From NCBI RefSeq assembly GCF_002007485.1, contig NZ_CP015820.1:62001-126000 (forward strand): a DNA stretch of 64,000 bases, read 5' to 3'. Positions 7,971 to 18,266 of this stretch are shown in pieces (the first letter of the stretch is position 1; each line of letters starts with the position of its first letter). Below the pieces are notes generated by a model that was not told the DNA's origin, did not search any database, and saw only the letters and a program-made list of their open reading frames with translations. This DNA is from Ditibartonella apihabitans (lineage in GTDB: Bacteria; Pseudomonadota; Alphaproteobacteria; Rhizobiales; Rhizobiaceae). The translations under genes were made by a program, and so were the position numbers.

Positions 7971-9893
7971 ATGGCAAAAGTAATCGGTATTGACTTAGGT
8001 ACGACAAACTCTTGCGTGGCTGTCATGGATGGCAAAAACGCGAAAGTTATTGAAAATTCGGAAGGTGCCCGCACAACACCTTCTATTGTAGCATTTGCAG
8101 AGGGTGGCGAGCGTCTTGTAGGCCAGCCGGCGAAACGTCAGGCTGTTACCAATCCTGAAGGCACTATTTTTGCGGTCAAGCGTTTGATTGGCCGTCGTTT
8201 TGACGACCCGATGGTTACCAAGGACAAAGAACTTGTTCCTTATAAAATCGTCAAAGGGGAAAATGGTGACGCCTGGGTTGAAGTAGAAGGCAAGAAATAT
8301 TCACCTTCCCAGGTTTCTGCAATGGTCTTGCAGAAAATGAAGGAAACGGCAGAGTCCTATTTGGGCGAAAAAGTCGAGCAGGCCGTTATTACAGTTCCTG
8401 CCTATTTTAATGATGCCCAGCGTCAGGCAACAAAAGATGCCGGTAAGATTGCCGGTCTTGATGTTTTGCGTATCATTAACGAGCCTACGGCTGCTGCTTT
8501 GGCTTATGGTCTTGACAAGAAAGACGGTAAGACAATTGCTGTTTATGACTTGGGCGGTGGTACATTCGATATTTCGGTTCTCGAAATTGGTGATGGTGTT
8601 TTCGAGGTTAAATCGACCAATGGTGATACATTCCTTGGCGGTGAAGACTTTGATATGCGTCTGGTTACCTATCTTGCCGAAGAATTTGAAAAAGAAAACG
8701 GCATTGATCTGAGAAAAGACAAGCTTGCTTTGCAGCGTTTGAAAGAAGCGTCCGAAAAAGCCAAGATCGAATTGTCATCTTCGCAGCAAACAGAAATCAA
8801 TTTGCCGTTCATTACGGCTGATGCAACCGGTCCTAAACACCTGACCATGAAATTGACCCGTGCAAAATTCGAGTCATTGGTTGAAGATCTGGTTCAACGC
8901 ACAATCAATCCTTGTAAGGCTGCTTTGAAGGATGCCGGTTTGAGCGCTGGCGATATTGATGAAGTCGTTCTCGTTGGCGGTATGACCCGTATGCCGAAGA
9001 TTCAGGAAATTGTAAAAACCTTCTTTGGCAAGGATCCGCATAAGGGCGTTAACCCGGATGAGGTTGTTGCCATGGGTGCTGCCATTCAGGGCGGCGTTTT
9101 GCAGGGCGACGTCAAAGACGTTCTGTTGCTTGATGTTACACCGCTTTCTCTCGGTATCGAGACATTGGGTGGTGTGTTCACACGCTTGATCGAACGTAAT
9201 ACAACAATTCCGACCAAGAAGTCGCAGACCTTCTCGACGGCTGAAGATAATCAGAACGCTGTGACAATTCGTGTCTTTCAGGGTGAACGCGAGATGGCAG
9301 CCGACAACAAGTTGCTTGCCCAGTTTGACCTTGTAGGCATTCCGCCGGCACCACGTGGCGTTCCGCAGATCGAAGTTACATTCGATATTGACGCGAACGG
9401 TATTGTCAGTGTCTCGGCAAAAGATAAAGGCACCGGTAAAGAACACCAGATCCGCATTCAGGCTTCTGGCGGTTTGAGCGATGCCGATATCGACAAGATG
9501 GTCAAGGACGCTGAAGCCCATGCTGCCGATGACAAGAAGCGGCGTGAAGGCGTTGAAGCCAAGAATCAGGCAGAGGCTCTTGTTCATACAACCGAGAAAT
9601 CGCTTGCCGATTATGGTGACAAGGTCTCGGCTGAAGACAAGTCGGCCATTGAAGCTGCCATTGCAGATGTCAAGAAGGCCATTGAATCGGATGACGTTGA
9701 TAGCCTTCCTGAAAAGACCAAGAAATTGTCTGAAGTCAGCATGAAACTTGGTGAAGCGATGTATGCTGCTTCAAAAGCTCAGGCAGAGGCTGATGCTGCC
9801 CATGATGCAGCAAAAGAAGAGCATAAAGACGACGATGTTGTTGATGCCGATTTTGAAGAAGTCGACGACAACGACAAGAACAACAAGAAATAA
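7971..9893 (+). CDS. dnaK: Chaperone DnaK (Hsp70)
   Basis: ATP-dependent cytosolic chaperone that binds exposed hydrophobic segments and works with DnaJ and GrpE. The ATG at 7971 gives 640 residues, normal for DnaK, starting [21 protein letters not shown]; a 5-residue longer start at 7956 is not supported by the family. The ATPase domain shows [40 protein letters not shown] and VGGMTRMP; the substrate domain begins after the linker [16 protein letters not shown]; the lid ends in an acidic tail with FEEVDD. GGAGAG precedes the start. A heat-shock promoter lies upstream and a strong terminator separates it from dnaJ, so dnaJ probably has its own promoter or depends on read-through. Confidence 0.98.
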   Translation: MAKVIGIDLGTTNSCVAVMDGKNAKVIENSEGARTTPSIVAFAEGGERLVGQPAKRQAVTNPEGTIFAVKRLIGRRFDDPMVTKDKELVPYKIVKGENGDAWVEVEGKKYSPSQVSAMVLQKMKETAESYLGEKVEQAVITVPAYFNDAQRQATKDAGKIAGLDVLRIINEPTAAALAYGLDKKDGKTIAVYDLGGGTFDISVLEIGDGVFEVKSTNGDTFLGGEDFDMRLVTYLAEEFEKENGIDLRKDKLALQRLKEASEKAKIELSSSQQTEINLPFITADATGPKHLTMKLTRAKFESLVEDLVQRTINPCKAALKDAGLSAGDIDEVVLVGGMTRMPKIQEIVKTFFGKDPHKGVNPDEVVAMGAAIQGGVLQGDVKDVLLLDVTPLSLGIETLGGVFTRLIERNTTIPTKKSQTFSTAEDNQNAVTIRVFQGEREMAADNKLLAQFDLVGIPPAPRGVPQIEVTFDIDANGIVSVSAKDKGTGKEHQIRIQASGGLSDADIDKMVKDAEAHAADDKKRREGVEAKNQAEALVHTTEKSLADYGDKVSAEDKSAIEAAIADVKKAIESDDVDSLPEKTKKLSEVSMKLGEAMYAASKAQAEADAAHDAAKEEHKDDDVVDADFEEVDDNDKNNKK

Positions 9894-9920
9894 TTGTTCT
9901 GATGTCTTTGTAAATTGAAA

Positions 9921-9953
9921 AAAGCCCGACCTTTTATCAAAAGGGCGGGCTTT
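9921..9953 (+). terminator. Intrinsic terminator after dnaK
   Basis: AAAGCCCG-A-CCTTTT pairs with AAAAGG-G-CGGGCTTT across a short ATC loop at 9921-9953, with A-tract before and TTT after. It lies 27 bases past the dnaK stop and would reduce read-through into dnaJ. Confidence 0.8.
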
Positions 9954-10094
9954 GTTATAAAACAGCCAATATGCTCGCAATAAAAGCCAAAATGACAACG
10001 GTTTTTTAAAACCAGCGACAATTGTTCGAGCGAATTTTGAATATGGTAAATGTCGTCTCGTCAATAAATGGCAGAGGAACTGCAGGAATAAGCG

Positions 10095-11255
10095 ATGAAA
10101 GTTGATTATTATGAAACATTGGGCGTTTCACGGGAATGCGATGAAAAAACGCTCAAATCTGCTTTTCGTAAACTTGCCATGCGTTACCACCCCGACAGGA
10201 ATCCGGGCGACAAAGAGGCGGAACAGAAATTCAAAGAAATCGGCGAAGCCTATGAGGTTTTAAAAGATCCTCAAAAGCGTGCCGCTTATGACCGTTTCGG
10301 CCATGCTGCTTTTGAAAATGGTGGCGGTGGTGGTGGAAATCCGTTTGGACGTGGTGGTTTTGCTGCGGGTGGTTTTTCCGATATTTTTGAAGATTTCTTT
10401 GGCGAGATGATGGGCGGTGCACGACGCAAACGCGCCGATGGGCGCGAACGTGGTGCCGATCTCAGCTACAATATGGAAGTCACTCTGGAAGAGGCTTATC
10501 ACGGCAAAACCGCACAAATCAGGGTTCCGGGTTCCATCACCTGTGATCTTTGTTCGGGAACAGGTGCCAAGAAAGGTTCAAAACCACAGCCCTGTGCAAC
10601 CTGTGGCGGAACCGGAAGAGTCCGTAGCGCTCAAGGTTTCTTTTCGATTGAAAGGACTTGCCCGACATGTCAGGGGCGCGGTGAAACCATCAAGGATCCT
10701 TGCCCGAAATGTCATGGACAGGGGCGCATCGAAGAAGAGCGTACATTGACTGTCAATATTCCGGCAGGGATTGAAGATGGAACGCGCATCCGTCTCGCGG
10801 GAGAGGGGGATGCCGGAAGCCATGGCGGACCGGCTGGCGATCTTTATATTTTCCTATCCATCAAACCACATGAATTTTTCCAGCGCGATGGTGCCGATCT
10901 TTACTGCCGCGTGCCTATTTCCATGACAACTGCCGCACTTGGCGGAGAGTTTGAAGTTTCAACGCTTGACGGGTTGAAAACACGGGTCAAAGTACCGGAA
11001 GGTACACAAAATGGCCGTCAGTTTCGTTTGAAGGGCAAGGGAATGCCGGTTTTACGCCAACAGACAACCGGCGATCTTTATATTCAGGTGGCAATCGAAA
11101 CGCCGCAAAAATTGAGCAAAAGACAACGGGAACTTCTGGAAGAGTTCGAAAAGCTTTCTGTTGATGAAAACTCGCCTCAGTCACATGGATTTTTTGCCCG
11201 TATGAAAGAATTTTTCGAAGGCATTGGCAATAGTGACAGCCAAACAAAAAAATAA
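10095..11255 (+). CDS. dnaJ: Chaperone DnaJ (Hsp40)
   Basis: Co-chaperone that delivers substrates to DnaK and stimulates its ATPase. The J domain occupies residues 1-70 with the HPD triad in [13 protein letters not shown] Gly/Phe-rich linker ([14 protein letters not shown]) follows, then a zinc-binding region with four Cys motifs: [24 protein letters not shown] and CPKCHGQG. The C-terminal substrate domains include [22 protein letters not shown]. With 386 residues it is a full class A DnaJ. AGGA precedes the ATG. The gene is 200 bases after dnaK with a terminator between. Confidence 0.97.
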   Translation: MKVDYYETLGVSRECDEKTLKSAFRKLAMRYHPDRNPGDKEAEQKFKEIGEAYEVLKDPQKRAAYDRFGHAAFENGGGGGGNPFGRGGFAAGGFSDIFEDFFGEMMGGARRKRADGRERGADLSYNMEVTLEEAYHGKTAQIRVPGSITCDLCSGTGAKKGSKPQPCATCGGTGRVRSAQGFFSIERTCPTCQGRGETIKDPCPKCHGQGRIEEERTLTVNIPAGIEDGTRIRLAGEGDAGSHGGPAGDLYIFLSIKPHEFFQRDGADLYCRVPISMTTAALGGEFEVSTLDGLKTRVKVPEGTQNGRQFRLKGKGMPVLRQQTTGDLYIQVAIETPQKLSKRQRELLEEFEKLSVDENSPQSHGFFARMKEFFEGIGNSDSQTKK

Positions 11256-11416
11256 ATTCGTAAAATAGGTGATGCATCGGCGAGCTTTGTCGACAATAAC
11301 AGATTGATTGTCTTTATGTCGAAATCGAGCTAAAAAGGCTGGCAATTTGGTGCAAGCGAATTCTGGATGACTTGTGAACGCTAGATTTTTAGAAACTTGC
11401 TTTACAAGAATGCTTT

Positions 11417-11443
11417 AAAAGCCGGTTTGTCGACCGGCTTTTT
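11417..11443. terminator. Bidirectional intrinsic terminator between dnaJ and dapE
   Basis: AAAAGCCGGT and ACCGGCTTTT form a 10-bp perfect stem around TTGTCG at 11417-11442, with T-runs on both strands. It sits between convergent dnaJ and dapE and can serve both. Confidence 0.85.
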
Positions 11444-11506
11444 ATAATTGTTATAAAATAGTGGCTCATCTCAAATAGTGGTTCATCACAATAAGTCTGC
11501 CGATTT

Positions 11507-12682
11507 TCAAGTGTTAAAGAAAGTCGCTAAAAAATTCTCATAAATCTTTGTGAGCTTTTCAAGATCATCTATTGCTACGCATTCATCAACCATATGCATG
11601 GTTTTTCCTACCAGCCCGAATTCGACAACGGGACAATAATCTTTAATAAAACGAGCATCCGATGTGCCGCCAGAGGTGGATAATTCCGGTGTGCGTCCCG
11701 TTACTGTTTTTATTGCATTGCTCAAACATCCGACAAGCTCATCATTTTTCGTCAGAAAAACTCCACCGGGGCTTATAACCCAGTCGATTTTGAACGTCGG
11801 AACAAGCGAACCCTTTGTTTCAAGTTTTACCGAGTCGAGCCGCTTTTTTATTTCCTGCTTTAAAGTTTCGGCAGTCCAATTGTCATTATAGCGGACATTG
11901 AACCGGATAACGCTATGTTGCGGAATAACATTGGTGGCTGTATTGCCGGTATCTATGGTCGTTATTTCAAGGTTGCTGGGCTCGAAATTTTCGCTCCCTT
12001 TGTCAAGAACCGGATTTTTAAGCGCTTCGCATAATTTTATAACGAGATTGATCGGATTGGCCGCTCTTTTGGGATAGGCCACATGACCCTGATGTCCCGT
12101 GACAGTGATCACACCTGAAAGCGAACCGCGCCGGCCAATTTTGATCATGTCGCCTAAATTGTTCGGGTTTGTTGGTTCTCCGACAATTGTGGCGTCCCAT
12201 TTTTCGCCTTTGTCGGCTGCCCATTTCAAAAGCTTTATCGTGCCATTAATACCGGGGCCCTCTTCGTCATTTGTTATCAATAGGCTGAGCGAGCCTTTAA
12301 GTGGATTTTTTTCTAAATAACGGGCAACGGCTGCAATAAAACAGGCAATTCCGCCTTTCATATCAACAGCGCCACGGCCGTAAAGTTTATCGTCTTTGAT
12401 CGTACCTTCAAATGGCGGAAAGTTCCAAGCTTTTTCGTCACCAACCGGTACAACATCGGTATGACCGGCAAAAGCAAGATGCGGTCCATTTTTACCGACA
12501 CGTGCATAAAGATTTTCAATATCGGGTGTGTTTTTATCTGTAAAAACTGGTCGTTCAACAGAAAAACCGAGGCTTTTTGCCCATGTTTGAACTTGCGTTA
12601 ATACGCCGTTTTCATCCGGCGTAACAGATGGACAACGGATAAGTGCCTGCGCCAAAACTACAGGATCTTTGAGTGTCAACAT
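11507..12682 (-). CDS. dapE: Succinyl-diaminopimelate desuccinylase
   Basis: Zinc-dependent M20 metallopeptidase that removes succinate from N-succinyl-L,L-diaminopimelate in lysine and peptidoglycan synthesis. It has 391 residues, close to the usual 375-390. Metal and catalytic blocks are [12 protein letters not shown] near residue 70, [15 protein letters not shown] near residue 98, the catalytic [13 protein letters not shown] near residue 137, and GGTSDARFI near residue 340. The gene is transcribed away from the transporter at 12848 and shares the terminator region with dnaJ. Although it belongs to the same peptidase clan as the three amidohydrolases downstream, it belongs to a clearly different branch. 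Confidence 0.95.
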   Translation of the reverse strand: MLTLKDPVVLAQALIRCPSVTPDENGVLTQVQTWAKSLGFSVERPVFTDKNTPDIENLYARVGKNGPHLAFAGHTDVVPVGDEKAWNFPPFEGTIKDDKLYGRGAVDMKGGIACFIAAVARYLEKNPLKGSLSLLITNDEEGPGINGTIKLLKWAADKGEKWDATIVGEPTNPNNLGDMIKIGRRGSLSGVITVTGHQGHVAYPKRAANPINLVIKLCEALKNPVLDKGSENFEPSNLEITTIDTGNTATNVIPQHSVIRFNVRYNDNWTAETLKQEIKKRLDSVKLETKGSLVPTFKIDWVISPGGVFLTKNDELVGCLSNAIKTVTGRTPELSTSGGTSDARFIKDYCPVVEFGLVGKTMHMVDECVAIDDLEKLTKIYENFLATFFNT

Positions 12683-12847
12683 AGCTATTGTCCTTTGTCT
12701 GAAACGGTCGACAGTTATTATTCACCAATATGATAATAATTAAGAAAATATATTGTTAATATTTTTGTCAGATTGCCAATGAAATTGCGTGCCTGAATTT
12801 CCTCGCTCGGGTTAAATTAGCAGGAAAATTATCAAGGGATAGCCATT

Positions 12848-14152
12848 ATGACTGAATTGGTAAATACTCCTGACAATGATACAGGGAATGTTACCCTGAC
12901 ACCTGTCGGTAGCAAGACGAAATTGATTGTCGCAGCAGGTGTCGGCAATTTTCTCGAAATTTTCGATTTTACGGTTTATAGTTTTTTTGCCGGAATTATC
13001 GGACATGTCTTTTTCAATTCTGAAGACAAGCTGATTTCATTGCTGATATCGGTATCGGTTTTTGGGGTCGGCTTTGTCATGCGTCCATTAGGCAGTATTG
13101 TTATCGGTGCCTATGCCGACCGCCATGGGCGTAAAGACGCAATGCTACTGACAATTATATTAATGGCCATTGGCAGTGCCTTGATAGCATTTGCACCGCC
13201 TTATAAAGCAATTGGTATTTTTGCGCCCCTGTTGATTGTTATGGGGCGTCTCTGTCAAGGATTTTCAGCCGGTGGAGAAATTGGCGCGGCAACGACGCTT
13301 CTTATGGAATCGGCCGAACGTAACAAGCGCGGATTTTTCGTAAGCTGGCAGTTTTTCGGACAAGGCTTGAGTACTTTATGCGGTTCACTTCTTGCCGCCT
13401 TATTAATGTCGCGCCTTTCCAATGAAGCCATGGAAAGCTGGGGCTGGCGCGTACCATTTATCTTGTCACTCCTCATTATTCCTGTCGGGCTTTATATCCG
13501 CGCCCATATCAACGAAACACATAAGGCACCAACAGTTGAAGCACACACAATACATCCGTTCAAAGAGCTTATCAGCCAACATACGAAACAGATGATTGCC
13601 GGTATTTTTGTGATTTTTCCGGGAACTGTCATGATGTATGTTCTGGTGTTCTTTATGCCGAGTTACCTGAAGACGGTCACGGACATCGGAAGCTCCGAAG
13701 CGTTCCTTGTATCAAGCTATGCAAGTGTCATTGTTATCGTTGTGACTGTTTTTTCAGGCTTTTTATGTGACCGGTTGGAACGGCGTAAACGCACAGCTAT
13801 TAACACGCTGATCATCATCTTTATCTCATCCTATTTTGCATTCCACTTTGTACAAAATATTCGCGTTTTTCTGGCTTTTTACACTGTGGCAGTGATTGGT
13901 ATGTCGATTGTGTTTACCTTATGTGTTCTTTTCATTATCGAAGCATTCGAGAAAAGAATTCGCGCAACTGCAACGTCGGTTATTTATGCTTTCAGTGTTT
14001 CAATATTTGGTGGTACAGCACAAATGATTGTAACATTCCTTCTTAAAATATCCGACAGCAATATTATGGCGCCATTCTGGTATCTTGGTGTTTCTCTCGT
14101 CCTTGGTGGGGTGGCATATCTGGCTTTCGACGAAAAGCGCCATGAGATTTAA
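12848..14152 (+). CDS. MFS transporter, metabolite:H+ symporter (MHS) type
   Basis: A 434-residue 12-helix major facilitator protein. The first helix carries NFLEIFDFTVYSFFAGIIG, the loop between helices 2 and 3 has the MFS signature GAYADRHGRKDAMLLT, and GRLCQGFSAGGEIGAATTLLMESA is the typical block of the MHS branch that includes dicarboxylate, shikimate and proline/betaine importers. A second MFS loop occurs as GFLCDRLERRKRTA. AAGGGAT precedes the ATG. It stands immediately upstream of three M20 amidohydrolase genes on the same strand (36-base gap), suggesting it imports an amide or acylated amino acid that these enzymes cleave. Importer direction and substrate are inference. Confidence 0.85.
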   Translation: MTELVNTPDNDTGNVTLTPVGSKTKLIVAAGVGNFLEIFDFTVYSFFAGIIGHVFFNSEDKLISLLISVSVFGVGFVMRPLGSIVIGAYADRHGRKDAMLLTIILMAIGSALIAFAPPYKAIGIFAPLLIVMGRLCQGFSAGGEIGAATTLLMESAERNKRGFFVSWQFFGQGLSTLCGSLLAALLMSRLSNEAMESWGWRVPFILSLLIIPVGLYIRAHINETHKAPTVEAHTIHPFKELISQHTKQMIAGIFVIFPGTVMMYVLVFFMPSYLKTVTDIGSSEAFLVSSYASVIVIVVTVFSGFLCDRLERRKRTAINTLIIIFISSYFAFHFVQNIRVFLAFYTVAVIGMSIVFTLCVLFIIEAFEKRIRATATSVIYAFSVSIFGGTAQMIVTFLLKISDSNIMAPFWYLGVSLVLGGVAYLAFDEKRHEI

Positions 14153-14188
14153 TTATGAAATTTAATTATAGAAAATAGGGGAATTTGA

Positions 14189-15373
14189 ATGAGTAATGAA
14201 AACCTTTCGCCAGAAGCGAAAAAAATTCTTCAAACCATGAAAGCCTATGTGCCGGAAATGGAAGCAGTGCGCCACGATTTGCATGCGCATCCAGAGACCG
14301 CTTATGAAGAGCATAGAACAGCAAAAATTATTGCCGACTTTTTGAAAAAATGGGGTTATGAAGTTACAACAGGCCTTGGCAAGACCGGCGTTGTAGGACG
14401 TTTAAAAGTAGGCAATGGCAAAAAATCCATTGGTTTGCGTGCCGATTTTGATGCTTTACCAATTACAGAAATGACAAATCTTGAATATTCGAGTTGTCAT
14501 GAAGGCAAAATGCATGCTTGTGGGCATGACGGCCACACAACCATGTTGTTAACGGCCGCACGCTACTTTGCCGAAACAAAGAATTTCAACGGGACACTCA
14601 ACCTCATTTTCCAGCCGGCAGAAGAAGGTTTTGCCGGTGCAAAAGCAATGATTGATGACGGACTTTTTGAAAAATTCCCGTGTGATGCCGTGTTTGGTAT
14701 GCACAACTGGCCGGGGTTTCCGACCGGCAAAATTTCCGCGAATACCGGGGCATTCATGCCTTCAAGCGACATTGTCAAAATAAAAGTGATTGGCAAGGGC
14801 GGCCATGGTGCTGTTCCGGATCAGGCAATTGATCCGATAGCGGCAAGTGCGGCGATCATTTCAAGCCTGCAAACAATTGTCTCGCGCAATGTGCCACCGC
14901 TTGAAACGGCTGTTGTAACTGTTGGTAGCTTTCATGCAGGGGTTGCCCCAAATGTTATTCCCGATAGTGCGGAAATGTTGCTCACGGTCCGTTGCTTTAA
15001 TCCGGACGTAAGGGATTTGCTGCAATCGCGTATCGAAAAACTCGCAAAGTTACAGGCTGAAAGCTTTGGTGCAACGGCCGAAGTTGATTATCAGCGTTCA
15101 TATCCGGTGCTGGTCAACCACAAAACAGAGACGGCATTTGCTATTGATGTTGCGGCAAAAATTTTCGGGTCCGATCATGTTGATGATAATACGCCGAAAC
15201 GATCGGGAAGTGAAGACTTTGCCTTTATGTTGGAAAAAGTACCAGGATCCTATGTTGGCATTGGAAATGGTGACAGTGCGCCTTTGCATAGTCCCCATTA
15301 TAACTTCAACGATGAATTGCTCCCTCTTGGCGGGTGTTATTGGGTTTCATTGGCTGAAACATATTTGAAATGA
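14189..15373 (+). CDS. M20 amidohydrolase, copy 1 (HipO/aminoacylase-like)
   Basis: Zinc/manganese-dependent amidohydrolase of the M20D branch, which includes hippurate hydrolase, N-acyl-amino-acid hydrolases and IAA-amino-acid hydrolases. The metal-binding set is visible: Cys and His in MHACGHDGHTT near residue 110, Glu pair in FQPAEEG near residue 145, His in MHNWPG, His in GKGGHGAVPD near residue 205, and the C-terminal His in LHSPHYNF. The block RADFDALPI has Phe where copies 2 and 3 have Met. It follows the MHS transporter by 36 bases and precedes copy 2 by 49. Precise substrate is unknown; the tandem context suggests a family specialised on related N-acyl amino acids. Confidence 0.88.
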   Translation: MSNENLSPEAKKILQTMKAYVPEMEAVRHDLHAHPETAYEEHRTAKIIADFLKKWGYEVTTGLGKTGVVGRLKVGNGKKSIGLRADFDALPITEMTNLEYSSCHEGKMHACGHDGHTTMLLTAARYFAETKNFNGTLNLIFQPAEEGFAGAKAMIDDGLFEKFPCDAVFGMHNWPGFPTGKISANTGAFMPSSDIVKIKVIGKGGHGAVPDQAIDPIAASAAIISSLQTIVSRNVPPLETAVVTVGSFHAGVAPNVIPDSAEMLLTVRCFNPDVRDLLQSRIEKLAKLQAESFGATAEVDYQRSYPVLVNHKTETAFAIDVAAKIFGSDHVDDNTPKRSGSEDFAFMLEKVPGSYVGIGNGDSAPLHSPHYNFNDELLPLGGCYWVSLAETYLK

Positions 15374-15422
15374 CTTTTAAAAGCTACATTCCCGAAAAAT
15401 GTAGGATATAGGACTTTTATCT

Positions 15423-16586
15423 ATGAAACATATTCGCGAGCATATTGATAAAACGATTGATGAAATGGTGGCGATCCGCCACCAAATTCACCAAAACCCC
15501 GAATTGGGCTTTAACGAGCATAAAACCGGCGACAAAGTAGCAAGCCTACTTAAAAGTTGGGGCTTCGACGTTGTACGGGGTGTCGGTAAAACCGGTATTG
15601 TTGGCACATTGAAAGTCGGTAATGGCAAAAAGGTAATCGGTATACGTGCCGATATGGATGCTTTGCCGATCGAAGAAGAAACCAATCTCGATTATTCCAG
15701 CAAGAATAAAGGGGTCATGCATGCTTGCGGGCATGACGGGCATACAACAATTCTTCTGACTGCCGCCCGTTATCTTGCCGAAACGAAAAATTTTGATGGC
15801 ACAGTCCGTGTTATCTTCCAGCCTGCCGAGGAAAGCTATGGCGGTGGCAAGAAAATGATTGATGACGGATTGTTTGAAAGATTTCCGTGCGACCGGATTT
15901 ATGGATTGCATAATTGGCCGGGCTTTCCTTCAGGAACATTGCGTTTTACGAAAGGGCCGATGATGGCATCGGTTGACACCGCTTATATTACAGTTCGCGG
16001 CAAAGGCGGTCATGGTGCACGTCCGGAAACAACAATTGATCCGATTGTTGCAGCGTCATCTATCGTTATGGCCTTGCAAACCATTGTTTCCCGTAATGTC
16101 CCACCGCTCGAGGCTGCACTTATCACTGTCGGTATGTTCAAAGGTGGCAGTGTTTCCAATGTCATACCGGAAGAAGTCAAGATGGAGCTGACGATTCGGG
16201 CGTTTTCGGCAAAAGTACGGGACCTTTTGCAGGAAAGAATTTGTAAATTGGTGAAATCGCAAGCCGAAAGCTATGGAGCAAAGGCCATCATCAATTATGA
16301 ACGCGGTTATCCTGTTACGGTAAATGATGCCGAATCGATCGACTTTGCTTTGGAAGTTGCCAAACAAGTTGTTGGCGATAAAAATGTCGTCGAAAATGCC
16401 GAACCTTTGACCCCGAGTGAGGATTTTTCCTACATGCTGGAAAAAGTACCGGGTGCCTATATCATTATGGGCAATGGTGACAGCACAGGTCTTCATACGC
16501 CGCATTATAATTTCAACGATGATGGTATTGCTGTTGGTGCAACCCTGTGGGGTGCGCTGGTTGAAAAATATCTGGCGAGAGCTTGA
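15423..16586 (+). CDS. M20 amidohydrolase, copy 2 (HipO/aminoacylase-like)
   Basis: Second member of the tandem set, 387 residues. It keeps the metal ligands HACGHDGHTT, PAEE, HNWPG, GGHGARPE and LHTPHYNF, and shares with copy 3 the blocks RADMDALPI-EETNLEYSS-like and SSIVMALQTIVSRNVPPL. It differs from copy 1 in the dimerisation domain, where it has GHGARPETTIDP instead of GHGAVPDQAIDP. The 49-base gap from copy 1 contains no terminator, so the two are likely one transcript with the transporter. Copies 2 and 3 look closer to each other than to copy 1, pointing to a stepwise duplication. Cytosolic: no signal peptide is seen. Confidence 0.88.
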   Translation: MKHIREHIDKTIDEMVAIRHQIHQNPELGFNEHKTGDKVASLLKSWGFDVVRGVGKTGIVGTLKVGNGKKVIGIRADMDALPIEEETNLDYSSKNKGVMHACGHDGHTTILLTAARYLAETKNFDGTVRVIFQPAEESYGGGKKMIDDGLFERFPCDRIYGLHNWPGFPSGTLRFTKGPMMASVDTAYITVRGKGGHGARPETTIDPIVAASSIVMALQTIVSRNVPPLEAALITVGMFKGGSVSNVIPEEVKMELTIRAFSAKVRDLLQERICKLVKSQAESYGAKAIINYERGYPVTVNDAESIDFALEVAKQVVGDKNVVENAEPLTPSEDFSYMLEKVPGAYIIMGNGDSTGLHTPHYNFNDDGIAVGATLWGALVEKYLARA

Positions 16587-16936
16587 AAATTGATTTTTTC
16601 TTTAACGGAAACATAGGCAACCGCCAGTGTGGGCAATCGTCAGTGCAGGTAACCTCCAGTAATTTCATCGGCTTTCGAAATGCGACGAAAAAATTTGAAA
16701 ATTGTGATAGGGCTTGTCGGTTTCACCGATAAAAAATGACTGCCGTTTTTTTTGAAACAGGCGATTTTTCACACTTTGTGAAGCGACTTTGTGCTCGCTG
16801 GCAATTGGCCGGGGCTTTGGAGGCAACACACACGAGCCAATTCGCAGAAGGTAAAAATAGCTGCTTGCGAAGAAAAAATAGACGGATATTTCTTGATAAC
16901 CACCTCTTGCGAAATCCATAATTGACATGATCAACA
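16587..16936. other. 350-base gap between amidohydrolase copies 2 and 3
   Basis: No coding frame is credible here. The left end carries three imperfect 16-base tandem repeats (listed separately). The gap is much longer than the others in the cluster, so copy 3 may have its own promoter. Confidence 0.6.
16616..16663. repeat. Three imperfect 16-base tandem repeats
   Basis: Units GGCAACCGCCAGTGTG (16616), GGCAATCGTCAGTGCA (16632) and GGTAACCTCCAGTAAT (16648) follow each other without gaps and share the frame GGyAAyCkyCAGT. They start 30 bases after copy 2 ends and about 270 bases before copy 3. Iterons of this kind can be regulator sites; a replication slippage product is the alternative. Confidence 0.6.
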
Positions 16937-18124
16937 ATGGAAACGGGAAAGATGGCAACAGAAGTAATCAAAAATTTGATCCTCTCCTATTTGCCGGAAA
17001 TGACCGAATTCCGACATGCCATGCATAATAATCCCGAATTATCCGGAAAAGAAACGGCCACTTCGGCTCGGATAGCGACACTTCTGGAACGCTATGGATA
17101 TGAAGTAACCCGCCACATTGGTGGCAATGGTATTGTTGCAAGTTTGAAAAATGGCAATGGGCCAAAATCGATTGGCATCAGAGCTGATATGGATGCTCTC
17201 CCGATAAGGGAAGAAACAAATCTGGAATATGCCAGCAAAAATGAAGGTGTGATGCATGCTTGCGGTCACGACGGGCATACAACAACACTCCTTGCAGCCG
17301 CGCGTGCTTTGGCTGCCACAAAAAATTTTGACGGGACAGTGCATCTTATTTTTCAACCGGCCGAAGAAATTGGTGCCGGCGCAAAAGCAATGATTAATGA
17401 CGGATTGTTCGAACGATTTCCTTGTGATGCCATCTATGGACTCCATAACTGGCCAGGACTGGAACAAGGAAAAATACAATTCACCAAAAAGGCAATGATG
17501 GCTTCTGTCGATAAAGCAACAATTGTCATTTATGGTAAGGGCGGTCATGGAGCCCGACCGGAATCTGCAATTGATCCTATTGTTGTTGCGTCTTCTATCG
17601 TGATGGCGTTGCAAACGATTGTATCTCGCAATGTTCCACCGCTTCAATCCGCTATTATATCAACCGGCTCTATTCATGGCGGCGAAGCCTTTAATATTAT
17701 CCCTGATAGCGTAACGATATCGCTGACTGTGCGCAACTTTTCCGCAGATATTCAAAATCTTGTTGAAGAGCGCATCCAACAAATCGTTGAAGCTCAGGCT
17801 GCAAGCTTCGGTGCAACCGCATCGGTGAATTATGAGAGGCTTGTTCCTGCGGTGGTCAATCACCCCAAGCATAGTGATTTTGCTCTTGATGTTGCCAAAC
17901 GTGTTTTGGGAGCGGACAGAGTCGTCGAGACCGAGATACCAACCACTGTAAGTGAGGATTTTGCATTTATGCTGGAAGCTTGTCCGGGTGCGTTTTTTTT
18001 CCTCGGGAATGGCGAAAGTGCAAGCCTTCATAGTCCCCATTATAATTTTGACGATCAAAATATCATCGACGGTGCGGTTTTCTGGTATGCCTTGGTCGAG
18101 GCAAGTTTAAACAATCGGAATTAA
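16937..18124 (+). CDS. M20 amidohydrolase, copy 3 (HipO/aminoacylase-like)
   Basis: Third member of the tandem set, 395 residues from the ATG at 16937. A second ATG at 16952 has a nearer purine-rich GGGAAAG and gives 390 residues, so the start is uncertain. Metal ligands are intact: HACGHDGHTT near residue 115, PAEE near 152, HNWPG, GGHGARPESAIDP and LHSPHYNFDD. It shares SSIVMALQTIVSRNVPPL with copy 2 almost exactly. The substrate pocket region around FFFLGNGESAS differs from the GIGNGDSAP and IMGNGDSTG of the other copies. Separation by 350 bases with iteron-like repeats suggests separate control. Confidence 0.87.
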   Translation: METGKMATEVIKNLILSYLPEMTEFRHAMHNNPELSGKETATSARIATLLERYGYEVTRHIGGNGIVASLKNGNGPKSIGIRADMDALPIREETNLEYASKNEGVMHACGHDGHTTTLLAAARALAATKNFDGTVHLIFQPAEEIGAGAKAMINDGLFERFPCDAIYGLHNWPGLEQGKIQFTKKAMMASVDKATIVIYGKGGHGARPESAIDPIVVASSIVMALQTIVSRNVPPLQSAIISTGSIHGGEAFNIIPDSVTISLTVRNFSADIQNLVEERIQQIVEAQAASFGATASVNYERLVPAVVNHPKHSDFALDVAKRVLGADRVVETEIPTTVSEDFAFMLEACPGAFFFLGNGESASLHSPHYNFDDQNIIDGAVFWYALVEASLNNRN

Positions 18125-18266
18125 CCATTCGGAAACCATCATTAGGCATCATTCATAACAAATCGCATGCATTCAATAATGGCAAGAATCGGAAACGGAT
18201 TGATAAGCCGGATTCGTTTCAAACCACAATTGGCTGCATTTGTTTGAACACGAGTTCAGGTGCTTT

